Assembly (NCBI RefSeq): GCF_033439725.1
Contig: NW_026944383.1
Coordinates: forward strand, 5,394,001 to 5,458,000
DNA from: Neurospora tetraspora
Taxonomy: Eukaryota > Ascomycota > Sordariomycetes > Sordariales > Sordariaceae
Reading direction: 5' to 3'
DNA: 64,000 bases
The notes beneath the pieces are model-generated. The model ran no database searches and was not told the DNA's origin. It was given only the letters and a program-made list of their open reading frames with translations. The position numbers and the translations under genes were made by a program. Below, one piece after another: positions 1 through 10,083 of this stretch (position 1 is its first letter; each line of letters begins with the position of its first letter).

Positions 1-120
1 AGCGGAGTAGATGATCTGTACAGACGAGTACATACGCTCCTTGACCTTCGCGGAGAGCTTCTTGACCTTGGAAAACATATTGCTGGGATAGTGCGCGGGC
101 TGGCATAACCAAATAGGCAT
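1..120 (-). CDS. partial unknown protein, runs off left edge
   Basis: An open minus-strand frame begins at an ATG at 120 and remains open for 40 codons to the window edge. It reads MPIWLCQPAHYPSN followed by MFSKVKKLSAKVKERMYSSVQ, with a second in-frame ATG at 78. The stretch from the second Met is basic and helix-prone. It may be a first exon, or the 3' continuation of the spliced exon at 441-620, which carries a similar KKLSA motif. I do not recognise the family and the rest of the gene lies outside the window. Frame openness over so short a stretch is weak evidence. Confidence 0.3.
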   Translation of the reverse strand, partial: MPIWLCQPAHYPSNMFSKVKKLSAKVKERMYSSVQIIYSA

Positions 121-299
121 CCGAATCTTCGAGACAAGGAGTTGATACTAAACCAGGGCACATGCCACCACTGTAGTGGAAAAGGGTGTAGAGGGGGTGC
201 TCGGCGTAGCGTCTCCACCGGGCCTGATCCTGGTGGCAATCAGCCAGTGATGGCGTGTGCCTGGATTCGGTGGAGGTGGTGGTGATGCTTGTTTTGCTT

Positions 300-338
300 G
301 GCCGATGACGGGACGGATGTTGTGTTCCGTCATCGGCC
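300..338. repeat. 12-bp perfect inverted repeat (hairpin)
   Basis: GGCCGATGACGG at 300-311 is repeated as its exact reverse complement, CCGTCATCGGCC, at 327-338, leaving a 15-nt loop. It lies between the two candidate minus-strand exons at the left edge, so it would sit in an intron or a 5' region. No function can be assigned. It is not followed by a T-run that would suggest a terminator. Confidence 0.6.
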
Positions 339-440
339 GGCCACTATCGAAGAACCAGAGATTTGACCACTGTGGTTCATGAATGGTCAGCAGCCATATA
401 CAACGGCCAAGGAGTAACAGGAATGGGAGCGGAACTTTAC

Positions 441-620
441 CTGACGTGGCCAGCAGTACATTCGTCGCCGACACGGACCTTCTTGGGCCAAGCAAACTTG
501 ACCTTCCTGGCCTTGGAGGCTTTGGTGGTGCCACGGGTGGTGAACTTCTTCTTCTTCTTCTTCTGCTTCTTCTTGTCCTCGGCGGACAGCTTCTTGGTGG
601 TGCTGGCCCGAGGCACATTA
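441..620 (-). CDS. candidate internal exon of a lysine-rich protein
   Basis: The minus frame reads NVPRASTTKKLSAEDKKK, then a run of lysines, then FTTRGTTKASKARKVKFAWPKKVRVGDECTAG. The upstream side has a good fungal acceptor (a CTGAC branch-like sequence, then GATAG before 620). The downstream side has a CAG/GTAAAG donor at 441/440. The frame has no ATG, so it must be an internal exon if it is real. The partner exons are not established; the edge ORF at 1-120 is one candidate. The run of nine Lys within ten positions comes from a (CTT)n-like tract on the plus strand, so simple sequence may exaggerate the coding look. Confidence 0.3.
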
Positions 621-1037
621 CTATCACAAGCCAGGTCAGTCAGATGCACTTTATTGTGTTGACATGATCGTAGAGTGAAAGAAGCTTGAGTGTCCACTGA
701 GCTTTGTGGGCCCCTTTGCCAGACCCAAAATGCCCAAACTCGTAGCAAAGGGTGTTTTCAAACAGGGAAACAGGTATCAAGCAGGTGGAGACGCGCGTCA
801 AGGCAGTTCATGGAGCTCATACCTCATACAAACAATGGATCAGCAACAACTGTTGAGGCGCGAAAGATAGCAGTGGTTGTCGTTGCTCAAAGACCGCGCC
901 GCTTGGGCAGCGGGAGCGAAGGAGATGTCTAGATGTGTTGGGAAATGTGTTAGCACTCCTAGTCAACTGCTTGGTGTGTGCTTCCAAGGTACGAATACGT
1001 TGGTGTTGGATGATCAAACTTACCTCACAATACTTTG

Positions 1038-1163
1038 ACAGGAAGGGGGCGCCCTTGAGGAGGGACTCAGCCCCTGGTCAGACGTGCCCTGGTGGTGAGC
1101 ACAGGAAGAGGGGAGCCCTTGAGGAGGGACTCAACCCCTTGCGGCACGACGTGCCTTGTTGAG
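1038..1163. repeat. two tandem copies of a 63-bp unit
   Basis: Copy one runs 1038-1100 and copy two runs 1101-1163, with a period of exactly 63 bp. Both contain ACAGGAAG, then GCCCTTGAGGAGGGACTCA, then CCCC, then GACGTGCC, in register and with scattered differences. Copy two contains the last codons and the stop of the minus-strand gene at 1131-1568. Copy one is therefore a relic of that gene's 3' end lying just beyond its stop. Confidence 0.75.
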
Positions 1164-1568
1164 GAGGAGGAATAAAGGAGAAAAGAACAAGGCAGCCATG
1201 AACGCGCCATGAAAAATCTTCTTGCAGATTCTCACAGCGAGGTGAGGGGGCGGCTTCTTCTTGTCCATGACGCGCATGTACTTCTTACGGATCATCTCCA
1301 GCTGCGCCGCGTAATACGCGTCCTCGTCAGTAAGGATCGGTTGGGTGGGGGGCCGCATGCTGAATCGTCGTAAGTTCTCGTCCTCGTCAGCTTGGGTAGG
1401 GGGGCTCGTCCTCAAGGTGCGATCCCGCGAGGGGGGCACAGGAGAGTTCTCATTGCTGGGAGGGTAGAAGAGAGCGTCCTCCGCGCGAGCTCTGGTAGAG
1501 GCAAAGTTGAGTTCTGAGGCGTTGGAGACGGGCCCGTCAAAGATGTCAAGCCAGGGAATCTGGGTCAT
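1131..1568 (-). CDS. hypothetical protein with C-terminal membrane segment (145 aa)
   Basis: This is a single-exon frame from the ATG at 1568, reading MTQIPWLDIFDGPVSNASELNFAS. The track-like upstream extension has no convincing support, and this Met is preceded by purine-rich leader sequence. The middle is polar and proline-rich (NENSPVPPSRDRTLRTSPPTQADEDENLRRFSMRPPTQPILTDEDAYYAAQ is the general region, residues about 45-95), followed by a basic stretch near MRVMDKKKPPPH. The end, GAFMAALFFSPLFLLL then NKARRAARG, is one hydrophobic helix with a basic tail. This is the layout of a tail-anchored or single-pass protein. I recognise no family. The stop codon lies in copy two of the 63-bp tandem repeat, so the C-terminus may vary between strains. 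Confidence 0.6.
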   Translation of the reverse strand: MTQIPWLDIFDGPVSNASELNFASTRARAEDALFYPPSNENSPVPPSRDRTLRTSPPTQADEDENLRRFSMRPPTQPILTDEDAYYAAQLEMIRKKYMRVMDKKKPPPHLAVRICKKIFHGAFMAALFFSPLFLLLNKARRAARG

Positions 1569-1937
1569 CTTGAGAAGTTGGGTGTAAGGTTGTGGTTGGA
1601 GATGATGTTGAAAGTTGAAAGTTGAAAGATGAAGAAGGAGGCAGTGGAATGCGAGAGAAGATTCTTGATCACTCAAATTTGAAAGGTGAAAAGGTTGAAG
1701 AATTTGATGGGAAGGTCAAGTAGATTGTGCGGGGAAGTAGGGCAAGATTTTTTGGCAAAGTCCCAAAGTACAACTTGAAACGGAGCAGCCTTGCCTGTAG
1801 GCAGGCGAGGAAGGTCCAACAATAGGTATCTGGTAATAAACGTGCCGTAAGAAAAGACGGCACGTAAGGAAGACGGCCAACCATACACGCCCCCAAAGTA
1901 ACGGTCCCAAGAAAGTAAGGTACCGTAACCGCCCCAG

Positions 1938-2899
1938 CTAGGACATGACCTCAGTTCCTCCACTGAACCGTTTCCTCGTCTTTCGTTCGTTGTCTTCCAG
2001 CTCTGTTGACCCCGTTGACTCCGTCCCCCTTGGGTTTCTTTCGGGTATTCGTTCTTCACTCTGTCCGACGTCCTCAACCGGAGCCTCGACTTGGGCTTTC
2101 TCTACTTCCATTCGCCTCCGCCGTTCCTCTGCAAACCGAACCATCTGCGCTCGGTTTCGTACTATCCGCCTCTGTCTTCGCGCCCTGTTCTTCATCACTC
2201 CCGAGTATACACACCCAACCGAAGCCATGATTACAAACAACGCATGAAGAAAGCTGTGTTGAGAAATCCCGAAGTCAGCAATGGTACCTTATCAACGGCA
2301 AAGAGGGAAGGTGCAATCATCGATGCGAGTGTTCCCCATAAGATACTTCAGATTTGGACCCAATGAATCGAGACGGCCACTTACCAAAACACAATCATGA
2401 AGATCATGGCTTTACTTTGGTCCTTCTTCCATCGTTCTCGCGTGGAGTCCGTTCTAAGTCTGTCTTGAACTTGGTCGTTGTCGATAAGCCCTAGAAGGAG
2501 GAAACAAAAGGTGCTACCAGCGCAAATCAGGATGTCGAAGCACACGGCAATGACATTGATCGGTCGTCGCCGGTCCAAGCACGAGAAAGAGACGATCTCA
2601 TACGCGTTCACAATGACAGCAACGCCCAGCTATGCCTTCAATGTCAGCAAGAGTCCTACGATTCCAACTGCCATCTTTACTCAAGCCGAGAGACGTACCG
2701 GAAAGAAGCACGGGAAGATCAAGTCCACCCTTGCGTTGGGATTTCCTTTCCATCCATGGTACCACCAACCCATTACGGCCAGAATTCCCGCCTCATATAT
2801 AAGGGCCAAGAACCGGGACAGGATTTGCGACAGCTTGAAGACAAGCCCCGGGCCAGCATCATACCTCGAAAGGCTTCGAGGACCCCGTTCGACATCCAT
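1938..2899 (-). CDS. four-helix integral membrane protein, MARVEL-like layout (253 aa)
   Basis: The three exons are 2899-2699, 2629-2385 and 2253-1938; together they make 762 nt. Introns are 69 nt (GTACGT donor, CTGAC branch, ATAG acceptor) and 131 nt (GTAAGT donor, TTGCTGAC branch, ACACAG acceptor). Joining them gives four hydrophobic segments: residues about 23-46 (ILSRFLALIYEAGILAVMGWW), 60-80 (LIFPCFFPLGVAVIVNAYE), 94-116 (VIAVCFDILICAGSTFCFLLLGLI) and 140-168 (AMIFMIVFCFLHALFVIMASVG). A basic, then acidic, cytoplasm-like tail of about 80 residues follows. The first ATG after an in-frame TGA is at 2899. A four-span membrane protein with a charged tail resembles fungal MARVEL-type proteins of the plasma membrane or eisosome, but that is inference from layout only. 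That two splice events each carry a membrane helix across the junction is good support for the model. Confidence 0.7.
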
Positions 2900-5188
2900 C
2901 CATAGGTACCGTCCACGCACGTTTCGTCACTGTTGCTGGCACCTTTCCAGTCCTGCCTCCACCCCTGAACAAGCCGGAACTGTGAAACGTCGGGGAAGCT
3001 CTTCGGAACTCGGTGTTGAAAACTTGAGGTTGCCGGCTCCAAGCTACCAACCACCTCAAACTCCTTCAGTCTTCCCAAAAGTTGGTTTCCTCCACCACTG
3101 CTGCTTTTCAAGCATGAGCTAACCTCTAGCAATTCCCAGCCCAGTTCCAGATATCGAGTTGTCGTCGTCGTCGTCCGAGCATTAACAGAGGGGAGAAAGA
3201 GGTAAAACACAAAAAGAAGCGGTGGAACGTTGAAGAGGAGGAAGCCATCATCATAAATGCATCTTGTCCAGGAATCAACAGCAAGTCTCAGCTCACAACG
3301 TCAGCCAACATGGGTACTACGGCACCAATTCTCAGCACTAGCGGAACAGGGCCCAGCGGTGGCCAGCAACCGACGACTCGGAACAGCGAACGAACGGTAA
3401 ACCCCAGCCACCAAAGATTCATGCAAGACCCAAACCAGGTCGTGAACCCTGCATGTGCAGAGACGCTGCAGCAAGCAGCACGCCTGAACATAACGGGCTG
3501 TTGCCTGTCTGGATCGGGAATAGGCGCAAGCCACTTTTGGGGTTGGGGATGCTTGGCAGAATGCTACCCACACACGATTCCCGATCGACAATGCTACCTC
3601 GGATATAAATACGACTGACTGCACATCCTCGTCCTTCCGCCGTCTGGGAGACGACCACAGACAGTCCATGATTTTGGTGGGCGACATCTGGGGCAGAAGA
3701 GTTCGGTGCTCTCTTCCGTCCGAATTGGCCCTTAAAGAACCTCTTCCGTGTACATAGACTTTCAACCGCGCAGTGTCTCTGCAAGACCGTCAAGATTGAC
3801 TCCTATGGTATCTACCTTTCTTGAACCACTGCCAGTCAAGAACCTTTTCTCTCCAGAACCCGTGGTTGGATGCATCCCGAACCAACGACAACCTATGACT
3901 GGGCCCGCGACGTCACCAGTGACCCCTGCCAATAATGACGGCCGCCTACAGCACTGTGTACATTGGCACTGCTTACGAGTGATACTTCTTCCCCTTGCAG
4001 TTCACATATATCTGCATGTGCTGTGGAAGCTGGTGACGGGTCAGGTGGCCATGACACCACTGCAGTGCTTGTTTTGCAAAGCGCATGTAGTGATGTTGAG
4101 CAACCCAAAGAGGAGCTTTGTGTGATGTTTAATGGTTGGTTGCTGTCTGAAAGGGGTAGCATGTTATTGTTTTGCTTCTTTGAGCAACTGTTTTCAGGGG
4201 TAGCAGCGGGGGCGGGAAGTCAACCGTGGTATTATTGAAAGATCATCCAAAGACGGTTTGTGGCCAAACAAACGATAAAATACGCGGTTCAAGGGATGAA
4301 GTTCGTTAGGAGGTATATGGGTTAGACCAAAAGAGATAGCACGAAGCATTAGTTCCCTGTTCTCACGAAACGATACCTCTACCTAATCAACAGTATATAT
4401 ATCACCGGGTCAAGAGCCACTCAAGCTCAGCTACAAGGCTGACAACCAGGCTTGCAAACATGCGATGGAACTAAAGTTCTCCGTCCTAAATAGAGCGTCC
4501 AGTGGAATCAACATGAAATGAAGGCTTTCAAGCTCGTTAGTGATGGTCTTGGTATGTTGTGGGAAGTGCGCAAAACTGTGTAACATCTTGATGTGGTCGA
4601 AGTTACTTCTGCTCAAGTGCTATCAAGACATGCAAGGCCTTACAATCTTCTTCGTAAACGCAAACATAGGTGGACAAGAAGTAACCAAATGGTGACCAAG
4701 TAGTAAATAGAGTCAATAGAACAGGAACATGTAACTCTGTGAACAAACCCCTATATCGTGCCGTTGAAGTAGACATTAGGTACGATCACTTCCATAGTGG
4801 TCACGTTTACATCCTTACCTATGCATCTGAAAAGAAGAACCAACTAACATCATTGTAGCGAGAAACGATTGGGATATCAACCGTCTTGGATGCATCATAA
4901 GGATCAAAATTTCACAAAAAGGTATAACGACAATCTTGGGCATTGCGATACATGCGCACAAATCTAGTACAAACGTCTCCCACAGCGAGGCCAAATGGAC
5001 AACAACTTCATTAGAGATATAACAGATGGACAATGCGAGCTAGGTAACAATACATACATCCAAACGCTTTCCGCCTGCAACAAGAGAACATCCTGTTGTA
5101 CTGCATTTGCCTGTGAGAAAGGAACTTGAATGGGGCCATATAACGACAAAGTTCATCCCCACCTCTCAACGAACGATAACAGCCAAAT
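2900..5188. other. intergenic, no supported gene
   Basis: Most open frames here are short, start at non-ATG codons and contradict each other on the two strands. A plus ORF at 3310-3618 begins with ATG (102 aa) but has no recognisable composition or domain. TATAAATA-like sequence lies near 3604-3611 and a (TA)n stretch near 4394. A (GTC)n microsatellite lies near 3160-3175. Base composition is mixed, with no RIP signature. Confidence 0.5.
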
Positions 5189-5300
5189 GGTCTTGTGGTG
5201 TAATGGGCAGCACACAGGCAGAATAGCTAGTAAGACTCGAGCCGGCCTCGAGCAATAATGCGAAAACAAGCAGGTCCCGGTTCAACTCCGGGCTGGGCCG
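5189..5300 (+). tRNA. tRNA-like gene, anticodon not assignable (intron-bearing or pseudogene)
   Basis: Both internal Pol III promoter boxes fit the consensus: A box TGGTGTAATGG in the D arm and B box GGTTCAACTCC in the T arm. The T arm is perfect, with stem CCCGG/CCGGG and loop TTCAACT. The acceptor halves GGTCTTG and CTGGGCC pair with one mismatch, and the D stem GTGT/GCAC forms. Eight Ts begin about 20 nt downstream, at 5321. Between the D and T arms lie about 60 nt that do not fold into a standard anticodon arm, even allowing an intron after position 37. They include a CTCGAG-CCGGC-CTCGAG hairpin. The acceptor start GGT and the D arm resemble tRNA-Gln. It may be a tRNA with an unusual intron or a dead copy. 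Confidence 0.55.
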
Positions 5301-8241
5301 GTTGCGATCGGTCGTTCCTCTTTTTTTTCCCTTTTTCTTTTCTTTTTGTAGCTCGTTGAAAAAACCGCTGGTTGGTTCTACCTAAAACCCCGCCTTGCAT
5401 GTTCTTATTTTTTTGGTCTTCCATCATCATGAACATCCTTCTTTACAGTACCTACCTTCCAAGATCGAACACCCCCAACTTACGAGTGTCAACATCGGAT
5501 TTGGCCATATTCCAGCTGCTGCTGATCAGACAGCTTCGTCCCCCTCTCCCCCTCTTCCTCCGTTTTTTTGCCTCCGTTTCTTGATTGTCCCCCCGGCTCC
5601 TTCCTAATGGCTGCCTGGTGCCCCTCGGGCCCGAGACGCCGGGCCAGCCCTAAGGAAGGAGGGGAATCTCAACGGGCACCCCGTCTTTCGTTGCCGGCTT
5701 CCGTTCCCAACAATCTTCACGGTCGTACCCTTCGTCATCCGATCCCCTAGAAATTGCGAGGCTGGATCGTTGGTCGTCTTCAGTTGGTTACACACGACTG
5801 ACCTTAACGGACCCGCAGTTGGCAGGCGCAGGTGGTTCAACAGCCTTCCTTCCTTGCTAGACCAGCAGGCAGGCACACATCACTCCCGTCACCACAGCTT
5901 TCCCACTCCACTGTAATTGTCCAGCCTCCATCTTTCATTGGCCTAGGAAACCCCATTTGAGCTTGTAGACAAAGCCAAAGGGACCTTAACGGCCAGGCCT
6001 GAATCCGTTTGCTCCTCCTCCCATTAATTGTTGTACCCGCCTTCCCAAATGTTCTAGAACTTCAGTTCCGGGCGGTTCTGTTCATGCAGGGGCAGTCAAA
6101 TGAACCCCACCCCGGTCTGGCCCCTTCGTCTCTTCCTCTTATCTCGGCCTGGCTTCTACGTATATGCAAGAGGTGTTCAGCCCAAGTCCAACTTCAGACG
6201 AAAGCGTTTCTACCTCCTTCCATTCCACGCAGAGTCACAAATTCGCGATATACTTGGACCGAAAGACTCATCTTGTGGATCACAAGTGATCGGACGGGAT
6301 CACGTAGGCTCTAGGGATCTGGGGCTCGAGGACAGGCAGAGATATGAGCCACAGGCCGCAGGGCGGTAAAGAACTGGACGGGACTTTGGGAGTGGGAAAG
6401 GCAGGTTACAGGTAGCGGGACAACGTAATTCATGTTTAATTCCCATTGGTTAGTTCGAAGGACGCGTTATCACCAGTTTAGCGCAGTGACGTTCAACCCG
6501 GAGCTTTGTTACCGGCTGGCAAGGCTGGCGTGCGGTGTAGGCAGGCACCTTCCAAGTTAAACGGGGGAGGAGCCCAGTGCCAGGCCAGAGTAGTGAGAGG
6601 GCCCGAGTAAGTAGAAGTGGTGTTGTTGGCGTAACCGGAGGAAAAACTAGCAGGAAAATTGAAGCACTGCAGTCAACAATGTTCTCAACGTACCTATCTT
6701 GTTCCCGTCCTTGGGCACTTGGAGCTAGGAGGGCAGTTTAGAGCAACTTGAAATGTCGGGTGAAGTGAAATAGGGTTACTGAGTAGTCTTCGAGCTCCAT
6801 ACCGACCGTCCCTATAGTAATCCGTGTCAGTAAGGGCAGACATGAGTTCCGCGTTGAGACCTACCAGTCAATTATAAGCTCATATGCTCATATGAGTACC
6901 TGCACCTATTTGTCATCGTTGCCCAAGTTGATTTTTTTCTTCTTTTTTTGGTTGAATAAAATCCCCATATCAATTCCCAATCATACCTGGCCCGCTCAAA
7001 TCCTTTACGAGCCAGTCCAATGAGCCTGGAAGTCGTACAGGGATTGGTGCATGTATAAGAAAGGGGTGGTGTACGCGAAGTAAATGACAAGTTAGCTCTT
7101 TGTGTTGATGGTAATTGGGTTTCTTGATGGGTCCCCTTTTGAAGTCTCGAAACACCTTAGAGAAGCATTAGAGTGTACGGTCCGCGGCAGATATCAGTGG
7201 AAGGGGCAGCTCAACCATGATCACAATAGACATGATTGAGTAAAAATCTGCCGGAACGCCAAATCATCTCATGTTGCGAAAATCAAAATGGATAGATGGT
7301 AGTTCGTTTCCGGGATATGGATGATCGTGACACAGGTAGTAAGAATCGGTCCTGTAAATGGTCAGCCACAGCCATGTATGGGAAGGGTTCGGGCTTGGGA
7401 AACATTGGTTGCGAGTATCAACATCAAGCATGAGGGGAGCGACGCACGATACATCAAGCATAGCATTAGAAGCATAAAATGATAATCAAGATCAAGGGCA
7501 CAGCAAAGCTCGGTGGAGATCATAGCGAAACACCCAGAGCAACAAAGGACAAAACATTGCGAAGTAGAAAGCATAACGAAACGAAGTATAGTGAATAAGT
7601 GGAGTGATTTAGCGATGCTAACCCGTAAATGATCCGCCACACGCACAGGAAACTGTGAAAGCCAACCTAAGCTAACTCGTGAGGAATCTGTCAAGATATC
7701 TTTGTATCTGGGTTGCGGAAAATCTTCCCATCGCTCGATCGTCCAGCTGAAATGAACGAAAGCAACAATGCTCGCCGTAAAACCAATCTAAAGACGCATT
7801 GACAAGCAAGAATTCTGAGACTAGACCACATCCTCTTTCCGTCGTAAAAGCCATGATCATTTTGAAAAACTCCGCGCAACACGCCATTTCGTAGAGTAGA
7901 CCAGAAAGACCCGTACGACGCCCACAAGAAACCCCCAAACGACAAACAACTCGAGCAAAAAGTGGCCACCTTGTCGTGGTTATCGGACCGAGAAGAATGA
8001 TGGGAAAGGCTCAAGCCAACCGGTTACCTGGGGACGTTTTGATTGCCGGTACGCCACACCCCAACGCCGAGCGATGATCAACCATAAGCATAGGCAGAGC
8101 GTCATTACTATTATCATTTTTCTGTTAGCACAGGCCGAAATGTTGTTGAAAAAAAAGAACTGGTTGTTGAATGAAAAAAAAAGTTGTTATGTTGGGTCGT
8201 TTGGGGTGAGTGAGTTCCAGAGGTTGTAAGGCTCCCTAGTC
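5301..8241. other. intergenic, no supported gene
   Basis: After the Pol III-type T-run (from 5321) there are pyrimidine-rich tracts to about 5600, and then no frame with start, codon use and splice sites that I would defend. Two A-runs near 8149 and 8174 lie just beyond the stop of the minus-strand RNA-binding protein gene at 8242 and probably belong to its 3' UTR region. Confidence 0.5.
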
Positions 8242-10083
8242 TCAGTTCATTCCGCCGCGGCGGAAGAAGCGGCCACCTTGGCCATATGAACCACTGGGTC
8301 CATTCTTCTTGGGCTTGCTGATCCGGCCGTTGGTGATACGGCCGTTGCTGGTATGGTGGCTGGCGGCTCTGCCACTAGCAACTCTGCTAGGGTGCTGGTG
8401 GTGACGTCCAGTCGCCTCCAAGGTCGCCGGGCGGGGGGTCGGGGGGGCCGCGTAGTGAGTTGCGTAAGTTGGGACAGGCGCGGGAGGGGGCGGCGGGGGG
8501 CCCGTAAGCTGAGCGGCGTAGGCCGCAAAAGGCTCGGGAGCCATAAAAGCAGCCGGGGGAGGAGCCGTAAAAGCAGCCGGGGAGGGGACCGTGAGAAGAG
8601 CCGGGGAACGAGCCGGGGTATACTGGTAAGAGGGCTGGCCTACCAAAGCCGGGGGCGGTCCACCGTTGCCGCCGAAGTGGGGAGCGCCATAAGGACCAGC
8701 AGGGCCGGGCGGGGGAGGAGGGCCCATGTAATGAGGCGGAGGGGGGGCGGGGCGGTAGGGGGTGCCGACGCCGGAGTTGTTCTGGGAGCGGCCCCAGGAG
8801 AGACGGACGCGAGAGTTGCCGATCGGGTATCCCTGCATCTGGTTGATGGCCATCTCGGCAGCGTGGCGGTGGACAAACTGAACAAAACCGCATCCCTTGC
8901 CGGGAGGGATCTTGACGTAGGTGATTTCGCCGAAACCTTGGAAGAAGGAGCGGAGCTCGTCCTCAGTGACGTAGCCGGAGAGGCCGCCGACGAAAACAGT
9001 CGTGTTGTTGGGGTCGGTGAACTGGTTCATGGGCTGCATCGGGTTGAAACCGGAATAGTACGGCTGGGGGGGAACTCCCCACTGAAGGTTGGCCGCGTGG
9101 GCGGGGACAGGAGCCATCATGGCATTGGCAGCATGAGGGGCATGAGCGCCGTACTGGTGAGTTCTGCTAAGAAGTGTTAGGACCAGATTCAGAAGTCTAA
9201 ACGGGCAAAGAACTAACCTAGTCTTCGGAGTCGCGGTGCTAATTCTCATCGGACGATTGCCACAGTAAACGCCTTGCATCTCGACGAGCGCCCTCTGCTG
9301 GTCTCCTTCGTCTGAAAAGCGAACAAATCCGTAGCCGCGGGATTGGCCGGTCATGGCATCGGTCATGATCTTAGCTGACTTGCAGGACGGGAAGCGAGAC
9401 TGGAAAAGCGAGACGAGGACAAACTCGTTGACCTCGGGACCCAGATCGCCGACGAAGATGCTATACTCGGGGCCACGGTCATCACTATATTGCTATTAGT
9501 GACATGTCACAAAGGATAGGAAGCAAATATGTACGCACCGACGGTCAATCAGACCACCGCCGGAAGCCCAGTTCAGCTTGAAGGCACGGTTGCTGTTGGG
9601 AACCGGAGTGCCGTTCAGGTTAAGGGCCTTCTGAGCGGCCTCGGGGGTGGCAAACTCAATGAAGCAGTAACCGGCGTTACTGTAGGTCAGATAATGTCAG
9701 TATACAGCAGCGATATGACGCAAGGTGATGACCAAGTAAAGATAGCGGAGATACTCACCCAGAGTTGCGATCGCGAATGACCTTAACCTGGACGGTCTCG
9801 CCGAGGACAGTGGTGAAAACGTTCTTAATGAAGTTCTCGTCCATCCAGCCTTCCATTTCGCCCATCCTGGAACCAAAGTCAGATCTCATTCAAAAAGGCC
9901 GCAGTGAACACAAGGTAAAAGGCGAGCCTATCGGCTTGTTACTTACCACAGGGTCTTGCTGGCCTCGTTGCTGCCGGGCTGAACAAGGGCGGTGGGGGCC
10001 TGGAAGTTGGCCTCAGAGTTGCCGTTCATGGCAGGAGCGGCGTTGTTGGTGCCGGGGGCTCCGGGAGCAGTGTAATCGGCCAT
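8242..10083 (-). CDS. three-RRM RNA-binding protein, Nam8/Csx1-like (524 aa)
   Basis: The five exons are 10083-9947, 9866-9759, 9679-9539, 9484-9218 and 9163-8242, totalling 1575 nt. Introns are 80, 79, 54 and 54 nt with GTAAGT, GTGAGT, GTGCGT and GTTAGT donors. Three RNA-recognition motifs follow in order: residues about 43-125 (KTLWMGEME with GYCFIEF), 136-218 (SIFVGDLG with GYGFVRFSD) and 268-343 (TTVFVGGLSG with GCGFVQF). The last about 180 residues are rich in Pro, Gly, Ala and Tyr and end in a basic RGG-like tail. This RRM1-RRM2-gap-RRM3 layout, with a weak RRM1, is that of Nam8/Ngr1/Csx1 and TIA-1-type proteins, which bind U-rich RNA and act in splicing or mRNA stability. Which of these functions applies cannot be read from sequence. 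A long open frame on the opposite strand (8353-9180) is a shadow. A GTAAGT at 10926 (minus) suggests a spliced 5' UTR. Confidence 0.9.

Noticed and set aside
8353-9180. 275-aa plus-strand open frame
   Set aside because: Antisense to the last exon of the three-RRM protein; Gly/Arg-rich because the real C-terminus is Pro/Gly/Ala-rich.
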